Source: Acidithiobacillus sp. (lineage in GTDB: Bacteria; Pseudomonadota; Gammaproteobacteria; Acidithiobacillales; Acidithiobacillaceae). From it: a stretch of DNA of 7,942 nucleotides. This document shows positions 1-5,558 of the stretch, one piece after another. Under the pieces are notes generated by a model, which was not told the origin of the DNA, did not search any database, and was given only the letters and a program-made list of their open reading frames with translations. The stretch is taken from contig DAIAVG010000059.1 of the NCBI GenBank assembly GCA_027445725.1, positions 1-7,942 on the forward strand, written 5' to 3'. Both the position numbers and the translations under genes were made by a program. Position 1 is the stretch's first letter, and the number at the start of each line of letters is the position of its first letter.

Positions 1-880
1 GAGCGTCGATCTCCGTGCCTTTCTGGGCCACCTCATCGGCGGCGCTGCGCACATTGTGGATCAACGTCGCGAGCCGGTTGCCCATCTCGTTGACGGACGA
101 ACCGATGTTGGCCAGCATGCCACGCATGTCATGGGTATCGACGCGGGAGCGAAGATCTCCTCCCGCGATCTTTCCTACTACCTGGCTGGTGTTGCGCAAC
201 TGCACACGGATTGTGCGGTTTACCATGGTCGCGATTAGAAGCACCAGCACGATAGCGCCTACTCCAGAAATAACCAGAATCAAAAGCATGCCATGATATA
301 TGGTACGGGTCTTCTTGGATAAAGCCGCTGCATCTTCGTTAAACGCAGAAAATAGTTGTTTTGCCGCAAGATTATATTTGCCATAGGCGGGTTTCACGGT
401 ACGCTTATAAATATCTCCTATTTGATCGAAATCGCCATTTTGCATCGCATGGATTTCTTGCACTGCTGCAGCGCGCGCCGATCTCTTTGTCGCCAGCAAC
501 ATTAACAAGGCGCGTGCAGCGCGAGAGCCGGGTTCAGAGAGAACCATGCGATCAAGTTCTTGCGTATGTAAGTCATTGCTGTTTTCGTCCGCCAGAATCG
601 AGGCTACCTGTGTTCCATTGTTGACGGCAGTACTAATTCCCGCATTGTAATTACTGACTGCATCGGCAATTTGCTCCAGCGCCTCGCGCGTGAATGCTGA
701 TGTCGAAATAATTTTTGCTGCTAATACACTTTCCTGCTGCACGGCATACAATTGAGATGCTGCGGCGTCCACCCTATACAGCGAATAGATCGCGGCGAAT
801 GTGCCAACAGCCATCGCGACAGCAGCGAAGATTGCACCACCCATGATTGCTTGGTTTACGTCCATTTTTATTTTTATCAT
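1..880 (-). CDS. Methyl-accepting chemotaxis protein, N-terminal part (cut by left edge)
   Basis: Transmembrane chemoreceptor: it senses a ligand or state in the periplasm and passes the signal to CheA/CheW in the cytoplasm. I translated the reverse strand by hand: 293 codons are open from ATG at 880 to the window edge, with no stop. A first membrane segment lies at about residues 11-35 (AIMGGAIFAAVAMAVG...), a largely helical periplasmic region of about 155 residues follows, and a second membrane segment at about 198-220 (GMLLILVISGVGAIVLV). A HAMP linker covers about 217-270 (includes IAGGDLRSRV and NEMGNRL), and the start of the signalling helix (SAADEVAQKGTEIDA) reaches the edge. The sensor size fits a four-helix-bundle type, but its ligand is unknown. 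ATG 880 is preferred because GGGAA lies upstream; ATG 865 is in frame but lacks a ribosome site. The methyl-accepting hairpin domain must lie outside the window. Codon use changes from AT-richer in the sensor to GC-rich after HAMP. Confidence 0.9.
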   Translation of the reverse strand, partial: MIKIKMDVNQAIMGGAIFAAVAMAVGTFAAIYSLYRVDAAASQLYAVQQESVLAAKIISTSAFTREALEQIADAVSNYNAGISTAVNNGTQVASILADENSNDLHTQELDRMVLSEPGSRAARALLMLLATKRSARAAAVQEIHAMQNGDFDQIGDIYKRTVKPAYGKYNLAAKQLFSAFNEDAAALSKKTRTIYHGMLLILVISGVGAIVLVLLIATMVNRTIRVQLRNTSQVVGKIAGGDLRSRVDTHDMRGMLANIGSSVNEMGNRLATLIHNVRSAADEVAQKGTEIDA

Positions 881-885
881 CGGTT

Positions 886-896
886 TTCCCAGGGAA
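886..896 (-). promoter_or_regulatory. Ribosome-binding region of the chemoreceptor inside a short palindrome
   Basis: The minus strand reads TTCCCTGGGAA, a perfect 5+1+5 palindrome ending 5 nt before ATG 880. Its right half, GGGAA, is the only Shine-Dalgarno-like stretch upstream of this start. A short hairpin could partly hide it. The site supports the start choice only moderately, and any regulatory effect is inference. Confidence 0.35.
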
Positions 897-944
897 CGAT
901 ATGGAAACTCATAGTTAAGATCATTATGGCATACGCCAGCATCT

Positions 945-974
945 AAGGCGGCAAGTTGTGCCACTCGCCGCCTT
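945..974 (-). terminator. Strong hairpin between iro and the chemoreceptor gene (possible terminator or processing/stability element)
   Basis: On the minus strand, arms AAGGCGGCGAGT and ACTTGCCGCCTT pair over 12 positions (one G-U pair) around a 6-nt loop. It begins 39 nt after the iro stop codon and ends 65 nt before the chemoreceptor start. No run of T follows on either strand, so it is not a canonical Rho-independent terminator. It could attenuate readthrough from iro into the chemoreceptor gene, or protect the iro mRNA 3' end. Confidence 0.4.
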
Positions 975-1012
975 TCACCAACATCTTATTTTAAAATTCG
1001 TAGTTAATAACG

Positions 1013-1294
1013 TCACGCAGACTTGGGCGCAAAAGCCACGCACCAGCCGTTTGGAGCAATTTTCCCGGCAACCACTTTACAGCCATGCGGTGCAACAAAG
1101 TTTGCGCACACCGAACACTGCTGCTTACCCTTGGGGTGGTCCTGATACTGAACCGATGCCTTGGATGCCTTGGAGACGGTACCGGCATTTGCCGTACCGG
1201 CCCCAACCATCGTGGTAACAGCAATTCCACCAGCTACCACCGCGATGTTTTTCAGCGCGTCACGGCGGGTGATCAGTTTGTCCTTCTCGTTCAT
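1013..1294 (-). CDS. iro: Iro-type high-potential iron-sulfur protein (HiPIP), Tat-exported
   Basis: Small periplasmic one-electron carrier with a [4Fe-4S](3+/2+) cluster. The 93-residue precursor has a twin-arginine signal: T9-R10-R11-D-A-L-K, then a hydrophobic stretch and a likely cleavage after A37 (TANA|GTVSK). Export after folding fits a cluster inserted in the cytoplasm. The mature part of about 56 residues carries exactly four cysteines, C60, C63, C72 and C85 (CX2CX8CX12C), with the typical PNGWC context at the last one. This spacing and the sequence VQYQD...PKGK resemble Iro of Acidithiobacillus ferrooxidans as I remember it; photosynthetic HiPIPs are longer. Iro was first described as an Fe(II) oxidase; HiPIPs also act between bc1 complexes and terminal oxidases, so the partner here is open. 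ATG 1294 is chosen because GAGGAG lies 7 nt upstream; TTG 1312, ATG 1309 and ATG 1300 are in frame but lack a properly spaced site. A chemoreceptor gene follows on the same strand. Confidence 0.92.
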   Translation of the reverse strand: MNEKDKLITRRDALKNIAVVAGGIAVTTMVGAGTANAGTVSKASKASVQYQDHPKGKQQCSVCANFVAPHGCKVVAGKIAPNGWCVAFAPKSA

Positions 1295-1301
1295 AGCCAT
1301 A

Positions 1302-1307
1302 CTCCTC
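1302..1307 (-). promoter_or_regulatory. Ribosome-binding site of iro
   Basis: GAGGAG on the minus strand sits 7 nt before ATG 1294. It is only 1 nt from ATG 1300 and overlaps ATG 1309, so it decides the start in favour of the protein beginning MNEKDK. Confidence 0.75.
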
Positions 1308-1410
1308 ATCAATGGTACTCATAAAAGGTGGATCGGGCGCCGGAGCATCAGTGCCTCTTGTCATCAAAGCGGCCCAAGTATTCCATAAGAACAGTGCCAA
1401 CAAGACACCG

Positions 1411-1437
1411 GCGATTATAATAGCATTATAATGTCGC
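1411..1437. promoter_or_regulatory. Symmetric AT-rich element with duplicated TATAAT boxes (candidate divergent promoter)
   Basis: ATTATAAT occurs at 1414-1421 and again at 1425-1432, exactly 11 bp (about one helical turn) apart. Each copy is itself palindromic, so TATAAT reads on both strands at both positions. The outer flanks GCGA and TCGC extend the whole into an imperfect dyad: left arm GCGATTATAAT, centre AGC, right arm ATTATAATGTCGC (2 nt extra). Used leftwards from the box at 1414-1419, it would give iro a leader of about 110 nt. No good -35 hexamer lies at 16-18 bp on either strand; AAGACA at 1402-1407 is a weak, too distant match for rightward use. It could instead be an operator or a site needing an activator. 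Confidence 0.45.
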
Positions 1438-1500
1438 TTTTATGAAGCGCGGTGGGCTCGCGCCACAGAATTCAGATCTTACGTATCATGCTGTCCCGTG

Positions 1501-1515
1501 AGTTCAGCAGGAACT
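1501..1515. repeat. Short inverted repeat AGTTC-N5-GAACT
   Basis: Perfect 5-bp arms around AGCAG in the upstream region of the operon. It could be a regulator half-site pair or chance; I know of no regulator matching it. Confidence 0.3.
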
Positions 1516-1517
1516 GG

Positions 1518-1551
1518 GCGGAATAGCCTGATTTTGCTGGGTTCATTCCGC
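1518..1551. repeat. Inverted repeat GCGGAAT ... ATTCCGC in the operon leader
   Basis: Perfect 7-bp arms separated by 20 nt, with an inner AGC/GCT pairing possible (AGC at 1525-1527, GCT at 1535-1537). In RNA read rightwards this would form a modest stem-loop about 235 nt before the operon start. No T-run follows, so it is not a terminator. Function unknown. Confidence 0.3.
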
Positions 1552-1774
1552 ACCCTCATTGCCCCATGCTCCAGCCCCACAGCGCTGAACACCTTGGGCT
1601 CCAAAAGACATCCCCAAACGCCCGCACATGGGCCATGAATCAGGGCATCCATTCGGATCTCACCTCTGTGCCATCCGCAAAACGGACGTTCAGAATGTTC
1701 TACACTGACAGGTGGATCCAATCATGGAGCATGATGAACCAGTCGCTGTATCCCTTTTCCACCCGCAACTGACC

Positions 1775-1780
1775 AAGGAG
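1775..1780 (+). promoter_or_regulatory. Ribosome-binding site of the flavoprotein gene
   Basis: AAGGAG with a 6-nt spacer before ATG 1787, near-ideal. It fixes the start of the first operon gene. Confidence 0.8.
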
Positions 1781-1786
1781 TAACAG

Positions 1787-3184
1787 ATGGCTGTGACAGC
1801 AACGGATATCCTGATCGTTGGCGGAGGCCCCGCCGGCATGATGACGGGTATTACCGCCGCCCAGTTCTCGCCGCATAAAAAAGTGCTGGTGATCCGCCCG
1901 GAGACGGACGCGGTGATTCCCTGTGGTATCCCCTATATATTCGGCACCCTGGGCGGCACCGATGAGGATATGGCCGGGCGCGCGCCCCTGCTGGCGGCCG
2001 GCGGACAACTTCAGATGGGCACGGTCCAGAAGATCGACCGCGTCGCCCACACCGCCACCCTGGCCGATGGCGATGTCATTCACTGGGAACGTCTGGTGCT
2101 GGCCACTGGTGCCGAGAACTTCATCCCCCCCATTCCGGGCACCCATCTGGAAGGCGTCTTCAGCATCCACAAAGACTACGATTATCTGGACAGGCTCTTC
2201 AGCACTCTCATCCCGCAGATCAAAAAACTGGCTATTATTGGTGGCGGTTTCATTGGGGTGGAATTTGCCGACGAAATCCGCAAGCGCGGTATTGAGGTGC
2301 ACATCGTCGAGATGCTGCCGCACCTGATGCAGGCGGCCTTTGACCAGGATGCCTGCGCGGCGGTGGAGAAGCAGTTGCAGGCCCATGGCGTTCATATCCA
2401 TACCGGAGCCAGGGTGGAGGCACTGCTACCTGATGCCAGCGGCAAGCGCGTCGGACAGGTACAGATCACCGAGCAGGAAGCGCTGACGGTGGACGCAGTG
2501 CTCATCGCCATCGGCACCCGCCCCCAGGTCACTCTGGCCAGAGATATGGGTTTGACCCTCAGTCGCTCCGGCGGGATATGGGTCGACGCCTTCCAGCGTT
2601 CCCGCGAAGACCCCGATATTTTTGCTGTCGGAGATTGCGCCCACAAACAGGACTTTTTCACCCGCAAGGCCAATCACGCCATGATCGCCTCCCAGGCCGC
2701 GGCCGAGGGCCGTATCGCCGGCATGAACCTCTATGGCCTGCGCCAGCTCCGCTACAATGCCGGATCGGTAAGCATCTACGCCAGCCAAATCGATGGCTTG
2801 GCCTTCGGCGTCGCCGGACTTACCCAGCATCAGGCGGAGCAGGAAGGCTTCCCCATTCTGGTCGGCGAGGCCCGCCTGCCCGATCATCACCCCGCCTCCA
2901 TGCCCAATACCACGGAGATTTACTGCCGGATCATCTTCGCCGCCGACTCCTTGCAGATTCTCGGGGGGCAGATTCTCGGCGGTGCCACCACCGGCGAACT
3001 GGTCAATACTATCGGTCTCGCCATACAGATGCACGCCTCCGCACCCGATCTGGCCAGCATGCAATTTGGCAGCCAACCCCGCCTGACACCTTCCCTGCAT
3101 CCCCTGGTAGCCGCTACGGGTGACGCCCTGCGGCGCCATTATGAACCTCTCCATCCCTGCATTACAGGAGCCCCGCATGCCTAA
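1787..3184 (+). CDS. FAD-dependent pyridine nucleotide-disulfide oxidoreductase (CoA-disulfide reductase / NADH oxidase-like)
   Basis: Cytoplasmic flavoenzyme of 465 residues in the two-dinucleotide-binding-domain family, passing electrons from NAD(P)H through FAD. The FAD fold starts at once (ILIVGGGPAGMMTG, 8-21). The ATG motif of the first FAD domain is LVLATGAE (103-110). The NAD(P)H-binding fold is AIIGGGFIGVEFADE (149-163). The second FAD motif is IFAVGDCA (278-285), followed by the usual interface segment SQAAAEGRIAGMNL. A C-terminal dimerisation domain (about 325-445) includes LGGQILGG. A single cysteine, C46 in IPCGIPY, sits where CoA-disulfide reductases, NADH oxidases and NADH peroxidases carry their lone redox cysteine; there is no CX4C pair, so it is not a classical lipoamide or mercuric reductase. 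No rhodanese domain is fused. Substrate undetermined: CoA disulfide, per/polysulfide, O2 or peroxide are all possible. It opens the operon, and its stop overlaps the aldolase start by 8 bp. Confidence 0.9.
   Translation: MAVTATDILIVGGGPAGMMTGITAAQFSPHKKVLVIRPETDAVIPCGIPYIFGTLGGTDEDMAGRAPLLAAGGQLQMGTVQKIDRVAHTATLADGDVIHWERLVLATGAENFIPPIPGTHLEGVFSIHKDYDYLDRLFSTLIPQIKKLAIIGGGFIGVEFADEIRKRGIEVHIVEMLPHLMQAAFDQDACAAVEKQLQAHGVHIHTGARVEALLPDASGKRVGQVQITEQEALTVDAVLIAIGTRPQVTLARDMGLTLSRSGGIWVDAFQRSREDPDIFAVGDCAHKQDFFTRKANHAMIASQAAAEGRIAGMNLYGLRQLRYNAGSVSIYASQIDGLAFGVAGLTQHQAEQEGFPILVGEARLPDHHPASMPNTTEIYCRIIFAADSLQILGGQILGGATTGELVNTIGLAIQMHASAPDLASMQFGSQPRLTPSLHPLVAATGDALRRHYEPLHPCITGAPHA
3166..3170 (+). 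promoter_or_regulatory. Ribosome-binding site of the aldolase gene
   Basis: AGGAG with a 6-nt spacer before ATG 3177, inside the end of the flavoprotein gene. It argues against the upstream in-frame ATG at 3120, which would create a 65-bp overlap. Confidence 0.75.
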
Positions 3185-4097
3185 AATCGCCCAAGCACCA
3201 CTCGGCATGTCCGCCGAAAGTACTCGGTACTGGACAGAAAACTATCGTCTCACCACCCAGGACAGCGGGCGGCTGTTCCTGATGGCGGGCGATCAGAAAG
3301 TCGAACATCTCAACGACGATTTTATCGGCGGTCATGTCGCGACGGACGATTCCGACCCGGAGCATCTGTTCCGCATCGCCAGTGAAGCGCCCGTGGGCTG
3401 CTTTGCCGCGCAAATGGGCCTCATTGCCCGCTACGGCATGGATTACCCGAATACGCCCTATCTACTCAAGCTCAACAGCAAAACCCATCTGATCAAAAGC
3501 GCGCAACGCGATCCGGTCAGCCTGCAGTGGCAGAGCATGGCGCAAGTCCATGACTTTGTGCGCCATTCCGGTCTCCGGGTGGTTGGGGTGGGCTACACCA
3601 TTTACCCTGGCTCTGAGTTCGAGCCAACCATGCTCAGTGAAGCGGCACGCATCATTCAGGATGCCCATGCCATGGGATTGCTGACCGTCATCTGGGCCTA
3701 CCCGCGCGGCAAGGCCGTAGGTGAACGCGAGCAGGACCCGCATCTCATTGCCGGTGCCGCGGGTCTGGCAGCCTGTCTCGGGGCGGATTTCGTCAAGATC
3801 AACCCACCACTCAATGCGGCTGGCGCCATGGACGGCACGCTCCTGGGTGAAGCGGTAGCCGCCGCCGGACGCACGCAGGTCGTCTGCGCGGGGGGTTCGG
3901 AAACCGATGCGCCGGAGTTTCTGCAACGCCTCTACGAACAGATTCATGTGGGTGGCACGCAAGGCTGCGCCACCGGCCGGAATGTCCATCAGCGCAGCCA
4001 GCCCGATGCCGTCAACTTCTGCAAAGCCATCCACGCCATTGTCGTCCACAATCAGGGCGTCGATGAAGCGGTCAAGCTGCTGAGTCCCAACGCATGA
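3177..4097 (+). CDS. fbaB: Class I fructose-bisphosphate aldolase, DhnA/FbaB type
   Basis: Schiff-base aldolase cleaving fructose-1,6-bisphosphate to dihydroxyacetone phosphate and glyceraldehyde-3-phosphate, or the reverse in gluconeogenesis. The 306-residue protein shows the family landmarks in a TIM-barrel order: FLMAGDQKVEH (34-44, the family's A-x-D-Q-x-x-E-H strand), an aromatic-rich VGYTIYPGSEFE (138-149), IWAYPRGKAV (172-181), the presumed Schiff-base lysine K207 in DFVKINPP, and a glycine-rich phosphate site CAGGSE (237-242) with GCATGRNVHQR (263-273). E. coli FbaB and archaeal class I aldolases share the YPRG and GRNxxQR motifs. The start overlaps the flavoprotein gene by 8 bp and the stop overlaps pyruvate kinase in ATGA, implying translational coupling. 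Related members of this superfamily (DeoC/LacD-like) use other phosphosugars, so the exact substrate is inferred from motifs and neighbours. Confidence 0.85.
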   Translation: MPKIAQAPLGMSAESTRYWTENYRLTTQDSGRLFLMAGDQKVEHLNDDFIGGHVATDDSDPEHLFRIASEAPVGCFAAQMGLIARYGMDYPNTPYLLKLNSKTHLIKSAQRDPVSLQWQSMAQVHDFVRHSGLRVVGVGYTIYPGSEFEPTMLSEAARIIQDAHAMGLLTVIWAYPRGKAVGEREQDPHLIAGAAGLAACLGADFVKINPPLNAAGAMDGTLLGEAVAAAGRTQVVCAGGSETDAPEFLQRLYEQIHVGGTQGCATGRNVHQRSQPDAVNFCKAIHAIVVHNQGVDEAVKLLSPNA

Positions 4098-5521
4098 TGA
4101 AACTACCGACGCAGCGCAGCAAAATTGTCTGCACCATCGGCCCGGCGTCCGACGCACAAAAAACACTGGAGCAGATGATCCGCGCCGGAATGAATGTGGC
4201 CCGCCTGAATCTCGCTCATGGTACGCCGGATGAACACCTCACCCGCATTGGCCGTATCCGCGCTGCGGCGGAAAAGGTGGGACAGCGCGTTGCCATCCTC
4301 GCTGACCTGCCCGGCCCTAAAATCCGTATCGGTGTGCTACCCGCCCCGGTCACCCTCAAACGCGGCAGCCGGGTACTCCTCGCCCCTGATGCACCCGGAA
4401 CCCCAGAGCAGATTCCCCTGGAGCTGCCCCGCCTTTCCCGTCCTCTGGTCAAGGGTGACACGGTGTTTCTTAATGATGGCTTTATCGAGTTGAATGTGGA
4501 GCAGCATGATCGTTCCGGTATCCACTGCCGGGTGGTGGTCGGCGGCGTACTCCTCTCCCATAAGGGCGTCAATCTGCCCAGGGTCACGCTGGAGGGTGGC
4601 GCGCTGACCAGTACCGACCGCGAGCTCCTGGCCTTCGCCCTGGAGGCCGGTGTCGACGGGCTCAGTGTTTCTTTCGTGGAAACGCCGGAAGACCTGCACG
4701 CTGCCCGTCGGGAAGCGCAGGCCTTGGGTTATGATCCTTTTCTGGTGGCCAAAATCGAAAGGGCACGGGCCTGGAGGCATATTGATGCCATCATCGCCGC
4801 CGCCGACGGCATCATGGTGGCGCGCGGTGACCTTGGCGTAGAGGTACCCATCGGGCAGATCGCGCTGATTCAAAAGCGCCTCATCCGCAAGGCCCGCGCG
4901 GTAGGCAAGCCGGTCATCACCGCCACCCAGATGCTGGAATCCATGGTCCACAACCGTCGCCCCACCCGTGCGGAGGTGACGGACGTGGCCAACGCCATCC
5001 TCGACGGTACCGACTGTGTCATGCTCTCCGAAGAATCGGCCATGGGCGATTATCCCGTGGACGCGGTGAAAATGCTGGCGGAAATCGCCCGCATCACCGA
5101 AAAATCCCGGTCCGAGCTGAGTCCGCTCGATGCAGAAACCCTGCATGATGCGCCCAGTGTGGAGTCGGTAATCGCCTGGGATGTTCGTACCGCCGCCGAG
5201 CATCTGAATCCCCTGTTTATCGTCACCCCCACGGAAACGGGCACCACCGCAGCCCGCATCGCGCGCTTCCGCTTAACCCCCTGGATCCTGGCCCTCAGTC
5301 CCCATAACCGCACTTGCCAGCGCCTGTGCTTTCATTACGGCGTGCATGCGGTAGTCATGCCCAACCCCGATCAGGGTTGGGAGCAGGCCGTCCGCCGCTG
5401 GCTGGTGACCCACGGCATCGAGAAGGGCCTCATTCTCCTTACCCAGGGTCCGAGCCGGGGCCACCCCGGTGGTACCAACCGTTTAGAGATTATTCGTCTG
5501 GAACAAGCCGCCACCCACTGA
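4094..5521 (+). CDS. pyk: Pyruvate kinase
   Basis: Transfers phosphate from phosphoenolpyruvate to ADP, giving pyruvate and ATP, the last step of glycolysis. At 475 residues it has the usual bacterial length. Motifs in order: SKIVCTIGPAS (9-19), NVARLNLAHG (34-43), ADLPGPKIRIG (70-80), the B domain from about 82 to 170 (LNDGFIELNV inside), the catalytic signature FLVAKIERARAW with K220 and metal ligand E222, VARGDLGVEVP (242-252, D246), ITATQMLESM (275-284, T277) and RPTRAEVTDVANAILDGTD. The C-terminal domain ends with LTQGPSRGHPGGTN (449-462). No extra C-terminal PEP-utiliser domain is present. The K+ region differs from muscle enzyme: Leu72 and Lys76 where that has Thr113 and Glu117, and Ala41 at the Ser76 ligand, a pattern of K+-independent enzymes. 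Start ATG 4094 overlaps the aldolase stop; no clear ribosome site is seen, so coupling to aldolase translation is likely. Confidence 0.96.
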   Translation: MMKLPTQRSKIVCTIGPASDAQKTLEQMIRAGMNVARLNLAHGTPDEHLTRIGRIRAAAEKVGQRVAILADLPGPKIRIGVLPAPVTLKRGSRVLLAPDAPGTPEQIPLELPRLSRPLVKGDTVFLNDGFIELNVEQHDRSGIHCRVVVGGVLLSHKGVNLPRVTLEGGALTSTDRELLAFALEAGVDGLSVSFVETPEDLHAARREAQALGYDPFLVAKIERARAWRHIDAIIAAADGIMVARGDLGVEVPIGQIALIQKRLIRKARAVGKPVITATQMLESMVHNRRPTRAEVTDVANAILDGTDCVMLSEESAMGDYPVDAVKMLAEIARITEKSRSELSPLDAETLHDAPSVESVIAWDVRTAAEHLNPLFIVTPTETGTTAARIARFRLTPWILALSPHNRTCQRLCFHYGVHAVVMPNPDQGWEQAVRRWLVTHGIEKGLILLTQGPSRGHPGGTNRLEIIRLEQAATH

Positions 5522-5548
5522 TCTGCTCACCGCACATCCCACTGAACC

Positions 5549-5552
5549 GGAG
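5549..5552 (+). promoter_or_regulatory. Ribosome-binding site of the phosphorylase gene
   Basis: GGAG (in CCGGAGA) with a 6-nt spacer before GTG 5559. It supports the GTG start; the first ATG in this frame lies far inside the conserved region. Confidence 0.65.
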
Positions 5553-5558
5553 AACTTT

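Larger units (their letters stand above)
1295..1786. other. Divergent intergenic region between iro and the glycolytic operon (492 bp)
   Basis: No convincing gene is seen here. Short open frames exist on both strands (for example 1566-1772 plus and 1479-1721 minus), but they lack good ribosome sites and resemble no family I recognise. The region must hold the promoters for leftward iro and for the rightward operon. It contains a symmetric AT-rich element at 1411-1437, a 5-bp-arm inverted repeat at 1501-1515 and a 7-bp-arm inverted repeat at 1518-1551. About 350 bp (1438-1786) separate the AT-rich element from the operon start, so either the operon has a long leader or its promoter lies further right, where I found no convincing -35/-10 pair. 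Confidence 0.6.

Noticed and set aside
1295..1312. Longer iro start at TTG 1312 or ATG 1309/1300
   Set aside because: These starts overlap or abut the GAGGAG site; only ATG 1294 has suitable spacing, and MNEKDK fits the known start of Iro-like proteins.
1395..1400. TTGGCA on the minus strand as a -35 box for iro
   Set aside because: No acceptable -10 lies 16-18 bp downstream, and the TATAAT boxes at 1414-1432 lie upstream of it on that strand.
1479..1772. Two small open frames (minus 1479-1721, plus 1566-1772) in the intergenic region
   Set aside because: No ribosome-binding site of note, no family resemblance, and they overlap each other. A decayed gene remnant cannot be excluded but has no support.
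1700..2401. Long minus-strand open frame (about 233 codons) opposite the flavoprotein gene
   Set aside because: The plus strand in the same place encodes clear FAD and NAD-binding motifs with a good ribosome site. The minus frame resembles no family and is a by-product of codon bias.
3120..3176. Upstream in-frame ATG extending the aldolase by 19 residues
   Set aside because: It would overlap the flavoprotein gene by 65 bp and lacks a ribosome site, while ATG 3177 has AGGAG at 6 nt.
2426..3208. Minus-strand open frame of about 260 codons
   Set aside because: Antisense to the C-terminal part of the flavoprotein; glycine-rich, low-complexity translation with no recognisable domain.
3462..4166. 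Minus-strand open frame of about 234 codons
   Set aside because: Antisense to the aldolase gene, whose active-site motifs are all on the plus strand.
4337..5203. Minus-strand open frame of about 288 codons
   Set aside because: Antisense to pyruvate kinase; no known domain and no ribosome site noted.
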